64,000 nt of DNA from positions 1-64,000 of the forward strand of contig CAXTSX010000014.1 of assembly GCA_964247085.1 (NCBI GenBank), in the 5' to 3' direction. Numbering within the stretch: position 1 is the stretch's first letter; every line of letters starts with the position of its first letter. Under the pieces are notes generated by a model that was given only the letters and a program-made list of their open reading frames with translations, was not told the origin of the DNA and did not search any database. The DNA is from JAAFHZ01 sp964247085. GTDB lineage: Bacteria > Cyanobacteriota > Cyanobacteriia > Cyanobacteriales > Chamaesiphonaceae. The position numbers and the translations under genes are program-made. Below, one piece after another: positions 16,376 to 24,033 of the stretch.

Positions 16376-17488
16376 ATGCAAACATTAGATGCTATTCAAA
16401 CTAAAGCTGATACTACTACTGCTACTGCTCATGCTGAGCTGATGGGGGTGTTGGAGGATATTGCTCGGCATGTGGAGATTCGGGATGATTTTTCGATTCA
16501 TCATCCTAGTTATAAGCCGTTGGAGATTCCGGCGGAGGCGATCGAACGGTTTCAGAAGATGCCGGAGCAGATGCAGCAGAAGTTTTTGAGTTTGCAGTTA
16601 CGCAGTTTTTTGTATGGTATTTACTATAACGGTGCGATGCGCAGTTCTTTGGCTTTAGATAGCGAAGATCAAGCCCCTCTGCTCGATTTAGAGAATAATA
16701 CGGTGATGGGTATTGATACGGCTTTTTTCCAGCAGTTGCATGATAATAACTGCGGAGAGGGCTATTTTGATGAGGGCTGGATGGTGTTGAAGGAGGAAGA
16801 TGATGGTAGTTTGGCGGTTAGAAATGGTGCGTTACGGCTACATATCAGGCGAGACAAGCATTTACAGGAAAAGGAACAACAATCACAGGTGGGGGATGTA
16901 GTAGCAATCAGGATGCCGAAAAACCGAATGCAGAATGGTTTCTACATGGCTGTCGGCAATTTGGGTTTTAGTCGTCCTCAGCCTGGGGATGCCTTGGTGC
17001 GGGTTTACTTTAATGTGACTGCTGAGGGATCGATCTCGGTGATGAAGAGTTTGACCCAGGAGCTAAATGCGGCGGGTATGCCGTTTAGTTTCAAGGTTCT
17101 GTATAACCCACAGGACTACAATCGGTTTGATTCAGGGGTGCTGTATTTTGACTGGCAAGATTATGAAGTGGTGGTGCGCGTTTTGGATAAGATTCATGCT
17201 GAGCATCGATCGCACTTCATTCCTAAGATTCCTTTGTTTACGAAGCAGTTGGCAGTGGGCTTAGGGTTGGCGGAGGAGCCAGATCAAAAGTTTGCGGAGC
17301 GGGAAAGTTTTGGGATGAATCGCTGTCAAATTGTGGCCAATGGGTTGTTAGAGTTATTTTATCAAGGTCAGAATGCTTACGCAGAGAGGATGAGTGCGAT
17401 TGCAGATCAGTTTTCTTTGGTGGGGATCGATTTACAGCATCCCCATATTAATAGTGGTTCTGAAGATATTTATCGGGCGATCGACTGA
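16376..17488 (+). CDS. HopA1-family phospho-Ser/Thr lyase of the dehydration pair
   Basis: 370 residues resembling the HopA1 (type III effector) family, whose fold is related to OspF/SpvC phosphothreonine lyases. Family-like blocks include LSLQLRSFLYGIYYNGAMRS, VAIRMPKNRMQNGFYMAVGN and VRVYFNVTAEGS. In class V lanthipeptide (LanY) and thioamitide pathways this protein removes phosphate from Ser/Thr to give dehydroamino acids. It sits between the APH kinase and the LanM-like gene, with only 20 bases to the latter, so the three are probably one operon. I could not verify individual catalytic residues without an alignment. Confidence 0.78.
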   Translation: MQTLDAIQTKADTTTATAHAELMGVLEDIARHVEIRDDFSIHHPSYKPLEIPAEAIERFQKMPEQMQQKFLSLQLRSFLYGIYYNGAMRSSLALDSEDQAPLLDLENNTVMGIDTAFFQQLHDNNCGEGYFDEGWMVLKEEDDGSLAVRNGALRLHIRRDKHLQEKEQQSQVGDVVAIRMPKNRMQNGFYMAVGNLGFSRPQPGDALVRVYFNVTAEGSISVMKSLTQELNAAGMPFSFKVLYNPQDYNRFDSGVLYFDWQDYEVVVRVLDKIHAEHRSHFIPKIPLFTKQLAVGLGLAEEPDQKFAERESFGMNRCQIVANGLLELFYQGQNAYAERMSAIADQFSLVGIDLQHPHINSGSEDIYRAID

Positions 17489-17508
17489 GTATAACCCCAA
17501 AATAAATT

Positions 17509-20427
17509 ATGAAAACAAAAGAGCTAGAAACGTTACAAGTAAAAGCATCACTGATTAATCTGGATCAACCTTTGCCCTTTGAAAGTTTTTATCTATCATT
17601 TATACAAACTGGGCGACGAAAGTTGCATAATGTGCTCTCTGCTGCTCAGCTGAAATTATTGACGGAAGAAGCTTATGGGGCCTTAGAGCGTGATCTATTA
17701 GAAAGATTGGTGGGACTGGGTACAGAAGTTTTACTGTATGAATTTAATCAGCGGCGTTCTGAGCAAATTGCAACTACTGATCGCCCCGATTGTACTTTGT
17801 ACAATAGTTTTATGGATGGGTTGTTGGATGGAACAATCGCCTTGTTTCAGGACTATCCAGTTTTAGAGGATTTGATAAATACCACTATTGATCGGTGGGT
17901 AAAATCGACGGTTGTTTTTGTAGAACGGCTCGCAGCTGATTTTCCTGAATTGGAAAAGACTTTTGGTGAGGGTCGTAGCTTGGGACAAGTCCAGACTATT
18001 GTCACTAATCTATCTAATCAACATGCTAGTGTTCGATCGATCTTAACGCTGACATTTACTTCTGGGGTAGGAGTAGTATACAAACCCAAAAATCTGGGGT
18101 TGGATGTAGCTTTCCAGGAATTATTGAATTGGTGTAATCAGCAAAATATTTTGCTGCCATTCCAACTGTTGAAGATCGTGGCTGGCCAAGATTATGGTTG
18201 GCAGCAATTGACTAAACAAGAAGCTTGTGAGACTCGATCGCAGGTGCAGCGCTTTTATCAACGAGCGGGGATGTCATCGGCATTGTTATGGGTTCTCGGT
18301 ACTAGAGATTGTGAGTATGACCAAGTAGTTGCGGCTGGTGAATATCCACTGTTGATAGATGCTGCAGCGCTGATGAGTCCAGAATTCATGGCCATCGAAG
18401 AGGAGCAGCGCTGGTTTCATGATTCGGTGTTAAAAGTAGGGATTTTACCGCGTTGGAGTGGCCAGCTGGAATCTCGGAATGCTTGGGATAAGAGCGTACT
18501 GGGAAATATTTTGCCTAAACAGAATGGAGCGGCGCAGGAGTGGCAATTTATTAATACCGATCGCATGAATTTGGTGCGAACATCGGTAGTGGTGCCAGCG
18601 GGTAAAAATGCGTTGATTTTGGATGGTGAAACAGTCTCGCCAAAGGATTACAGCAATGATGTCGAGGCTGGGTTTGCGGAGATCTATCGGTTACTAATCA
18701 AGCATCGATCGATGCTGCTTGGTTCAGATAGCCCCCTGGCGAGTTTTGCTCAAATCCAATTTGGTTGCTGTCTGCGGCCAGGTCATGCTTACCAAACGAT
18801 CTGTCGGCAAAGCCTGAAGCCAGAATATTTAAAAAATAGCGATGATTATGTGAGTCTGATTAGTTATTTAATTAAAGAACGTGCTCCTAGTTATTTACCG
18901 TTGGCTAGCCATCCAGCAGCCGAACAAATTTTTGCTGCCGAAATCGCTGCTCTCAAACAACAAGATCCCCCCCGCTTTATGGCAACCGGTGATCAGGATA
19001 GTCTAACGATCGATCAAAACATTTCGATCAATCATTTCTTTGTTTCCGCCAGCTATCAGCAAATGATCGATCGATTGCAAAAAATAGATGAAGCCGACTT
19101 GGCTCGTCAATTGCAACTTATTAGCTCTAATTCGATCGCCAAATTTGCTCACCTCAAACAAATCGATACCGCTCTGCAAGGTCAGTTTCCGCTCGGTAAT
19201 TGCCTGTCGCCCGCAGAATTCCAGGCCGCTGCTCTTGATATCGGTAAAGAAATGGTGGAATCGGCAATTTGGGTGGGAGATGGTTGTAACTGGCGATCGA
19301 TCGAATACATGCATCTGGCTAATCGCTATCAATTAAATGTCTTGAATGATTCTCTTTTTACTGGCAGAGCCGGAGTCAGCTTGTTTTTGGCTGCTTTAGC
19401 GAAGGTTTCTGGTGATGAGCAGTTTCGCCGCACGGCTCTGGCAGCGCTCCATCCTTTTCGCTCGTCGATCCGTGCCAATCGGATTCCGCCGGAACTCGCT
19501 AAGTCTGAAATTGGACTATTGGGATTAGGTGGAATTATCTATGCAATGGTTAAGGTCAGTCAATTTCTGGCTGAACCGACGTTATTAGTGGATGCGCTGC
19601 AAGCGGCTCGGCTGATTACGCCAGCAATTATCGCAGCCGATCGGAAGTTGGATATGGTGTTTGGGGCAACGGGGTCGCTGCTGGGTTTGCTGCAGCTGCA
19701 TCGAGCTACTCAAGATGCTGCCGTGTTGGATATGGCGATCGGTTGTGGTCAACATTTGCTGGCTAATCGCACTGATGCTCAGCCGAGGGCGTGGCTGATG
19801 CATGAAGGTGAAAGTTCTCGACCCCTCACGGGTTTTTCCCATGGTGCGACGGGGATGTCTTTTGCTTTGCTGCAACTTTATGCGACTACTGGAAATGAAG
19901 AATTTCGGGCGGCTGCTGAAGAGGGGATGGCTTATGAGCGGAGTGTATTTGATCAAACGACTCAAAATTGGCCTCATTTTGGTGCTTCACCGCCCGGTGG
20001 TGAAGTGGTTTCTTGGAATACTTGGTGTCATGGTAGTCCGGGAATTGGTTTGGGGCGGTTGGGGAGTTTGCCGATGTTACCGCTAGTTGAGATGCAGGAG
20101 GAGATCGATATTGCTTTGCGGACTAGTCAAAAGAATGGGATTAGTGATGGTTGGATTGATCATTTATGCTGTGGCAATATGGGCAGAATTGAACTTTTGG
20201 TTGTTGCTGCCGAAAAGTTGCAGGACGATCGGCTATTAAGGACTGCTCGTCAGCATGGTACTAAGGTGGTAAAAGCGGCGATTCAAAATGGGGCTTATGG
20301 CTTGCAGGCTCATTTATCTGATCGTATACATAGTTCTAGTTTTTATAAGGGTGCTGCGGGGGTGGGATATGAATTACTCCGTCTAGCAAATCCTCATACG
20401 ATTCCTTCTGTTTTTTTGTGGGAATAA
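17509..20427 (+). CDS. LanM-like lanthipeptide synthetase: degenerate dehydratase, intact CCG cyclase
   Basis: 972 residues, class II LanM architecture. The dehydratase half keeps Lys192 (VVYKPKNL) and Asp267/Asp284, but the usual D-L-H-Y-E-N is D-C-E-Y-D-Q (267-272), the usual D-L-E is D-A-A (284-286), the usual D-x-H of the elimination site is N-Q-H (170-172), and R-P-T is R-P-G (423-425). Phosphorylation and elimination are therefore probably lost. The LanC half is complete: GFSHGATGM, WCHGSPGIG (Cys840) and LCCGNMG (Cys887, Cys888), a three-Cys CCG zinc site as in ProcM, known for reactive zinc and relaxed substrate choice. Together with the upstream kinase and lyase, it most likely serves as cyclase and leader binder. 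Confidence 0.88.
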   Translation: MKTKELETLQVKASLINLDQPLPFESFYLSFIQTGRRKLHNVLSAAQLKLLTEEAYGALERDLLERLVGLGTEVLLYEFNQRRSEQIATTDRPDCTLYNSFMDGLLDGTIALFQDYPVLEDLINTTIDRWVKSTVVFVERLAADFPELEKTFGEGRSLGQVQTIVTNLSNQHASVRSILTLTFTSGVGVVYKPKNLGLDVAFQELLNWCNQQNILLPFQLLKIVAGQDYGWQQLTKQEACETRSQVQRFYQRAGMSSALLWVLGTRDCEYDQVVAAGEYPLLIDAAALMSPEFMAIEEEQRWFHDSVLKVGILPRWSGQLESRNAWDKSVLGNILPKQNGAAQEWQFINTDRMNLVRTSVVVPAGKNALILDGETVSPKDYSNDVEAGFAEIYRLLIKHRSMLLGSDSPLASFAQIQFGCCLRPGHAYQTICRQSLKPEYLKNSDDYVSLISYLIKERAPSYLPLASHPAAEQIFAAEIAALKQQDPPRFMATGDQDSLTIDQNISINHFFVSASYQQMIDRLQKIDEADLARQLQLISSNSIAKFAHLKQIDTALQGQFPLGNCLSPAEFQAAALDIGKEMVESAIWVGDGCNWRSIEYMHLANRYQLNVLNDSLFTGRAGVSLFLAALAKVSGDEQFRRTALAALHPFRSSIRANRIPPELAKSEIGLLGLGGIIYAMVKVSQFLAEPTLLVDALQAARLITPAIIAADRKLDMVFGATGSLLGLLQLHRATQDAAVLDMAIGCGQHLLANRTDAQPRAWLMHEGESSRPLTGFSHGATGMSFALLQLYATTGNEEFRAAAEEGMAYERSVFDQTTQNWPHFGASPPGGEVVSWNTWCHGSPGIGLGRLGSLPMLPLVEMQEEIDIALRTSQKNGISDGWIDHLCCGNMGRIELLVVAAEKLQDDRLLRTARQHGTKVVKAAIQNGAYGLQAHLSDRIHSSSFYKGAAGVGYELLRLANPHTIPSVFLWE

Positions 20428-20470
20428 AATAAATTGACGATGAAGCTTAGATATTATCAGCTCAAAATGC

Positions 20471-20605
20471 ATCAAAATTATGTTAATTATCAATCGAATA
20501 AATCATGAGCAGTTGTGGATCTTTGGAAAATATTGATTCATGATGAGATTTATGGATGTAAAGTATCAATCCATAATCAATATTTACATAAGGGAAATAA
20601 ACAAA
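20471..20605 (+). promoter_or_regulatory. 5' block type A upstream of precursor 1
   Basis: This 135-base block begins ATCAAAATTATGTTAATTAT and ends at AAGGGAAATAAACAAA before the ATG. It is recognisably related to the blocks at 21041-21190 and 21592-21741 (shared AATAAAtc, tttggAaA.aTatTGAT and gaaTaatttATG..tgAAgcATtAAt-like segments). It presumably carries promoter and RBS. The match is by eye. Confidence 0.5.
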
Positions 20606-20836
20606 ATGGCTGATATTAAAATCATCAATCTATCTGGCTCTAATTTATTCGATGATGCCGAAAGTTTCATGTCTGAAATCAATGATGAGTCGATGGATGT
20701 AATCGGTGGTGCTGTGATTACTTGTCGTACTTTCACTAACAGCTGTGAAGCTAACAGCTGCGGATATGTTACTAATGTTGGCTGCAAAGGTGCTACCAAT
20801 TTTGGTTGTGGATATGTTACTGTTCGTCCTAGATAG
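20606..20836 (+). CDS. Lanthipeptide precursor 1 (type A leader, Cys-rich core)
   Basis: 76 residues from the ATG at 20606 (AAGGGAA upstream); a longer frame from 20540 has no RBS. Leader (1-35): MADIKIINLSGSNLF, then ESFMSEIND and the cleavage site VIGG. Core (41 residues) has five Cys and many Ser/Thr, including a near-repeated CGYVT, well suited to several thioether rings. It is the first cassette after the LanM-like gene. Confidence 0.83.
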   Translation: MADIKIINLSGSNLFDDAESFMSEINDESMDVIGGAVITCRTFTNSCEANSCGYVTNVGCKGATNFGCGYVTVRPR

Positions 20837-20868
20837 TTAGGATTAATTTTATAATTAGTATTTTAGAG

Positions 20869-20894
20869 ATGCTCTCGATTGAGAGCATTTTTTT
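20869..20894 (+). terminator. Terminator of precursor 1
   Basis: ATGCTCTC-GATT-GAGAGCAT (20869-20888) followed by a run of T to 20894. Confidence 0.85.
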
Positions 20895-21040
20895 GTGTAT
20901 TGAGAATGATAAATATCAAGATTAAGTTATTTTAATTTCTATTCAACCATTCCTCAAGTATGTATTAATAAAATATCAGGTAGTTAAGCAGTTGAAAATA
21001 AACCCATGTATAGAGCGTGTGAAATATTGGTTTGAAACGG

Positions 21041-21190
21041 ATTAAAATTATATGAATTATCCATTCAATAAATTCTAGAAAAACACAGCTTTTGGAAAGG
21101 TATTGATCCATTATTATATTTGCAGATATGAAGCATTAATTTGTTTTGTGTTCATGCATAACCAATATCTACACAGAGGTGATAAACAAA
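21041..21190 (+). promoter_or_regulatory. 5' block type A upstream of precursor 2
   Basis: Starts ATTAAAATTATATGAATTAT and ends AGAGGTGATAAACAAA before the ATG, with a good RBS. Shares long segments with 21592-21741, for example CAATAAA-tCTAGAgA and ATAACCAA-ATC-ACA. The intergenic stretch 20837-21190 otherwise holds only the terminator of precursor 1. Confidence 0.5.
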
Positions 21191-21400
21191 ATGGCTGACA
21201 TTAAAATTAGCAATCTGTCTGGTTCCGATTTATTCAATGATGCTGAAAGCTTCATGTCTGAAATCAATAACGAAGCAACAGATTCGATCATGGGTGGTCT
21301 TGTAATTTACTGTAATGGTTTTACTGCAAAGTGCAATCAAGGAACTATTATTAGCGAAAACGTCGCTGTCTTTAACAAAGGCTATAAATATTATGACTAA
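21191..21400 (+). CDS. Lanthipeptide precursor 2 (type A leader)
   Basis: 69 residues from ATG 21191; AGAGGTGAT lies 7 bases upstream. The 36-residue leader is MADIKISNLSGSDLFNDAES plus FMSEINN and SIMGG, almost identical in DNA to precursor 3 (about three differences in 111 bases). The 33-residue core begins LVIYCNGFTAKC with two Cys and few Ser/Thr. Two Cys of precursor 3 are replaced by Ile/Ser and Tyr here, so the ring pattern must differ. Confidence 0.83.
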   Translation: MADIKISNLSGSDLFNDAESFMSEINNEATDSIMGGLVIYCNGFTAKCNQGTIISENVAVFNKGYKYYD

Positions 21401-21448
21401 GATCAATATTAATTCTCAAAAACTAAGTAGTATTTAATACCCCTTTAC

Positions 21449-21475
21449 AGCTCATCTACCTAGATGAGCTATTTT
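21449..21475 (+). terminator. Terminator of precursor 2
   Basis: Stem AGCTCATCTA-CC-TAGATGAGCT (21449-21470) followed by ATTTTATTTT. The remaining gap to the next cassette holds only its 5' block. Confidence 0.8.
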
Positions 21476-21591
21476 ATTTTCAATCTCGATTTAATCATCT
21501 TTTTAAGTACAGATTAGCCATGTATTAAAAGAAAACAAGTAATTGAAAGCAAATTTACACATAAAATTATAATTATTGTTAGATAAAACGT

Positions 21592-21741
21592 ATCAAAATT
21601 ATATTAATATTCCAGTCAATAAAATCTAGAGAGGAGTAGATTTTTTAAAGATATCGATTTACTATTGTATTTATGGATGTGAAACATTAATTTATTCCAC
21701 ATTCATTCATAACCAACATCAACAAATAGGAAGTAAATAAA
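21592..21741 (+). promoter_or_regulatory. 5' block type A upstream of precursor 3
   Basis: Starts ATCAAAATTATATTAATATT and ends TAGGAAGTAAATAAA with an RBS (AGGAAG). Related over its length to 21041-21190 by eye. Confidence 0.5.
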
Positions 21742-21954
21742 ATGGCTGACATTAAAATTAGCAATCTGTCTGGTTCCGATTTATTCAATGATGCTGAAAG
21801 CTTCATGTCTGAAATCAACAACGAAGCAACAGATTCAATCTTGGGTGGTCTTAACATTAACTGTAATGGTCTTACTGCGAATTGCCAGCAAGGAACTATC
21901 TGTGAAGGCGTTACTGTCGTTAACCAAGGCTGTAGATACTACACTTACTACTAA
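21742..21954 (+). CDS. Lanthipeptide precursor 3 (type A leader)
   Basis: 70 residues. The 36-residue leader is the same as that of precursor 2 apart from MGG to LGG at its end. The 34-residue core begins LNINCNGLTANC and has four Cys with Thr/Asn/Gly and a Tyr-rich tail (CRYYTYY). Recent duplication of precursor 2 or the reverse, with change concentrated after Gly-Gly. Confidence 0.83.
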   Translation: MADIKISNLSGSDLFNDAESFMSEINNEATDSILGGLNINCNGLTANCQQGTICEGVTVVNQGCRYYTYY

Positions 21955-22000
21955 GATCAATATTGATTTTAAGTATTAAGTAGTATTTAATACCTGACTT

Positions 22001-22030
22001 ATAGCTCGTCTATCTAGACGGGCTATTTTG
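22001..22030 (+). terminator. Terminator of precursor 3
   Basis: Stem ATAGCTCGTCTA / TAGACGGGCTAT (22001-22026, one G-T pair) followed by TTTTG. Confidence 0.78.
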
Positions 22031-22080
22031 CTGTTTAAAACAGTCGCAAAAGAAGAAAACCATATATTTTCTAAAAAAGA

Positions 22081-22210
22081 TTAAAAATGCAGTAGTTATG
22101 CATCTTGTAATTTAACAAAAATCCTAGACATACTTAAATTCACAGCTTATGTTGTATTACAGATTGATTTCATCCCGAAATAAACAATATGATTTTAGAG
22201 GTTCGATCAA
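22081..22210 (+). promoter_or_regulatory. 5' block type B upstream of precursor 4
   Basis: Begins TTAAAAATGCAG, includes TTAACAAAAATCCTAGACAT and TTGTATTACAG, and ends AGAGGTTCGATCAA. Shared with 22549-22682 and 23102-23234, so it defines the second cassette family. Likely promoter plus RBS. Confidence 0.55.
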
Positions 22211-22417
22211 ATGGCTAATATTAACATCAATAACCTTTCTGGTTTCGATTTATTCAACGACTCAGAAAGCTTTCTCACTGAAATAAGTGATGAATCAAAT
22301 GAAATCATAGGAGGATTAAAAAGTAGTATTATAGTCTGTACTGTAACAATCGTAATTGTAACGCCTCCACCACCGCCACCCATAACAATAGCAACTGATC
22401 CACTAACTTTAAAGTAG
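22211..22417 (+). CDS. Lanthipeptide precursor 4 (type B leader, polyproline core)
   Basis: 68 residues. The 35-residue leader is MANININNLSGFDLFNDSES, then FLTEISDE and IIGG. The 33-residue core has one Cys after two Ser (LKSSIIVC), then a beta-branched Thr/Ile/Val stretch, six consecutive Pro and a Thr-rich end. With one Cys it can form at most one thioether ring. AGAGGT precedes the ATG. Confidence 0.8.
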   Translation: MANININNLSGFDLFNDSESFLTEISDESNEIIGGLKSSIIVCTVTIVIVTPPPPPPITIATDPLTLK

Positions 22418-22473
22418 AATAGGCACTGCCCGTAGATAGAAGGTAGTAATAATTATCAATCTATTCAACTTAG

Positions 22474-22505
22474 ATAGCTCATCTAGATAGATGGGCTATT
22501 TTTTA
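22474..22505 (+). terminator. Terminator of precursor 4
   Basis: Stem ATAGCTCATCT / AGATGGGCTAT with a short AGAT loop, followed by six T. Confidence 0.8.
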
Positions 22506-22548
22506 AAATAACTATCGAAAAATAAAAGTATACATCTTTTTAAACGAA

Positions 22549-22682
22549 TTAAAAATGCAGCAATTATGCACTCTATAATTTAACGAAAATCCTAGACATA
22601 ACTTAAGCCCAAGAATTACATTGTATTACAGGCTAAATTTCATCCCCAACATAAACAATATAAATTTTAGAGGTTCGATCGA
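22549..22682 (+). promoter_or_regulatory. 5' block type B upstream of precursor 5
   Basis: Begins TTAAAAATGCAGCAATTATG, includes AACGAAAATCCTAGACATAA and ends AGAGGTTCGATCGA. Nearly identical to 23102-23234. Confidence 0.55.
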
Positions 22683-22904
22683 ATGGCTAACATTAATATC
22701 AACAGTCTTTCTGGTTCTGATCTATTCAATGACTCAGAAAGTTTCCTCACTGAAATAAGTGAGGAAACAAATGAAATTGTGGGAGGTTTAAGTCATGTAA
22801 CTGATTTAGGCAGTGTATACGCTGGTTTACGTACTTGGCAGTGCGCAGGTTCAGATCTTTGGATAGGCCCACCAGTTATCATTAATGAACCACCGAAGAA
22901 ATAA
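22683..22904 (+). CDS. Lanthipeptide precursor 5 (type B leader)
   Basis: 73 residues. Leader (35) MANININSLSGSDLFNDSES, FLTEISEE, IVGG. The 38-residue core, LSHVTDLGSVYAGLRTWQC followed by AGSDLWIGPP, has one Cys at core position 19, preceded by three Ser/Thr and followed by one Ser. One ring of variable size is possible. AGAGGT lies upstream. Confidence 0.8.
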   Translation: MANININSLSGSDLFNDSESFLTEISEETNEIVGGLSHVTDLGSVYAGLRTWQCAGSDLWIGPPVIINEPPKK

Positions 22905-23020
22905 TTGATTTAGAGATTGAGTTAGTGTAAGTTGATATAGTTATCCCCATTACCCATAAGAATAGCAACTGATTGACTAACTAACTTAAAAGTAGCAATA
23001 GTTCTCAATTCACTTAATAA

Positions 23021-23050
23021 AATAGCTCATCTAGATAGATGAGCTATTTC
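23021..23050 (+). terminator. Terminator of precursor 5
   Basis: Perfect 12-bp stem AATAGCTCATCT / AGATGAGCTATT around AGAT (23021-23048), then TCTTG. Confidence 0.75.
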
Positions 23051-23101
23051 TTGTTTTAAATAACTACAAAAAAATAAAAATACACATTTTTATTAAACGA
23101 A

Positions 23102-23234
23102 TTAAAATTGCAGCAATTATGCACCCTATGATTTAACGAAAATCCTAGACATAACTTAAGCTTAGGGATTACATTGTATTACAGGCTAATTTTCATCCCC
23201 AAAATAAACAATATAAATTCAGAGGTTTCACCAA
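23102..23234 (+). promoter_or_regulatory. 5' block type B upstream of precursor 6
   Basis: Begins TTAAAATTGCAGCAATTATG, includes AACGAAAATCCTAGACATAA and ACATTGTATTACAGGCTAA, and ends CAGAGGTTTCACCAA. The 330-base gap 22905-23234 holds only this block and the terminator of precursor 5. Confidence 0.55.
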
Positions 23235-23462
23235 ATGGCTAATATTAACATCAACAACCTTTCTAGTTCTGATTCGTTCAACAACTCAGAGAGCTACCTA
23301 ATAGACATCACTGATGATGCTGGAAATATTTTAGGAGGAGGAATAGTTGACAGAATTGTTGCAGCAGGCAGGGCAATCAAAAATATATTCTTCCCAGACC
23401 CAGAGCCAACAAATGACACAGGCTTAATGTGCAATGATGGCAGCGACGAGCCAAGATGTTAA
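23235..23462 (+). CDS. Lanthipeptide precursor 6 (type B leader, divergent)
   Basis: 75 residues. The 35-residue leader is the most divergent of the six: MANININNLSSSDSFNNSES, YLIDITDDAG, ILGG. The 40-residue core starts GIVDRIVAAGRAIKNIFFP and ends with NDTGLMC and a C-terminal Cys; Ser/Thr are few, so at most one or two rings. It could be decaying or a distinct product. AGAGGT is upstream. Confidence 0.75.
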   Translation: MANININNLSSSDSFNNSESYLIDITDDAGNILGGGIVDRIVAAGRAIKNIFFPDPEPTNDTGLMCNDGSDEPRC

Positions 23463-23563
23463 GTCAAATAATTAAGCTTTAAGATCGCGCCACAATCAGG
23501 ATAGAAATTACCCACAGCCAAGATTTAAAGTAACAATGACTTATCAACCTAATTACCTCACAA

Positions 23564-23592
23564 AGTCCATCTAAGCAGACGGGCTTTTTTTT
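23564..23592 (+). terminator. Terminator of precursor 6
   Basis: Imperfect stem AGTCCATCT / AGACGGGCT (one mismatch, one G-T) followed by about eight T. Confidence 0.7.
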
Positions 23593-23673
23593 CAACAATG
23601 CAAAATAAAGCTACGCATTTTCCAGAAAAATCAAATGCGATCGAACTGCTTAAGTCTGCCCATTCTCCAACAA

Positions 23674-24033
23674 TCAAAACCTCAGATCAAACACTACCTT
23701 CAGCGCTCGATCGATCTCCTCCAAAATCTCCGGTTCCAATTTACCTCTAATTAAAACCAACCGCTGAGGCTGATCGATCGGGCGAGTTTGCAAACAATCG
23801 GCGATCGACAACTTACTCAAACCATTGCTCACTGAAGGCTCCACTCCTACATTAGTCTTGATCCTACTCTTCTTCGCCGTCCACTCCGTCAACGGCACCA
23901 CCTGAATCACTGGTACCCGCTCATTGTAAACATCATTAGTCACCACTACACAGGGTCGCACCTTACCAGTTTCGGATCCCTTAGTTGGCTCCAAATCTAC
24001 ATCAATCACCCATCCTCTTCTCAAATCACTCAT
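23674..24033 (-). CDS. MazF/PemK-family toxin
   Basis: 119 residues from the ATG at 24033, which overlaps the antitoxin stop as ATGA; a TTG three codons earlier is less likely. MazF hallmarks are RRGWVIDVDLEPTKGSETGK, RPCVVVTND, PVIQVVPLT and the C-terminal region. MazF toxins are sequence-specific mRNA endoribonucleases neutralised by the preceding antitoxin. It lies just after the precursor array on the opposite strand. Confidence 0.88.
   Translation of the reverse strand: MSDLRRGWVIDVDLEPTKGSETGKVRPCVVVTNDVYNERVPVIQVVPLTEWTAKKSRIKTNVGVEPSVSNGLSKLSIADCLQTRPIDQPQRLVLIRGKLEPEILEEIDRALKVVFDLRF

Noticed and set aside
15146..23462. Plain class V lanthipeptide cluster
   Set aside because: No class V LanX-type cyclase gene is seen; a full LanM-like protein with a LanC domain is present instead.
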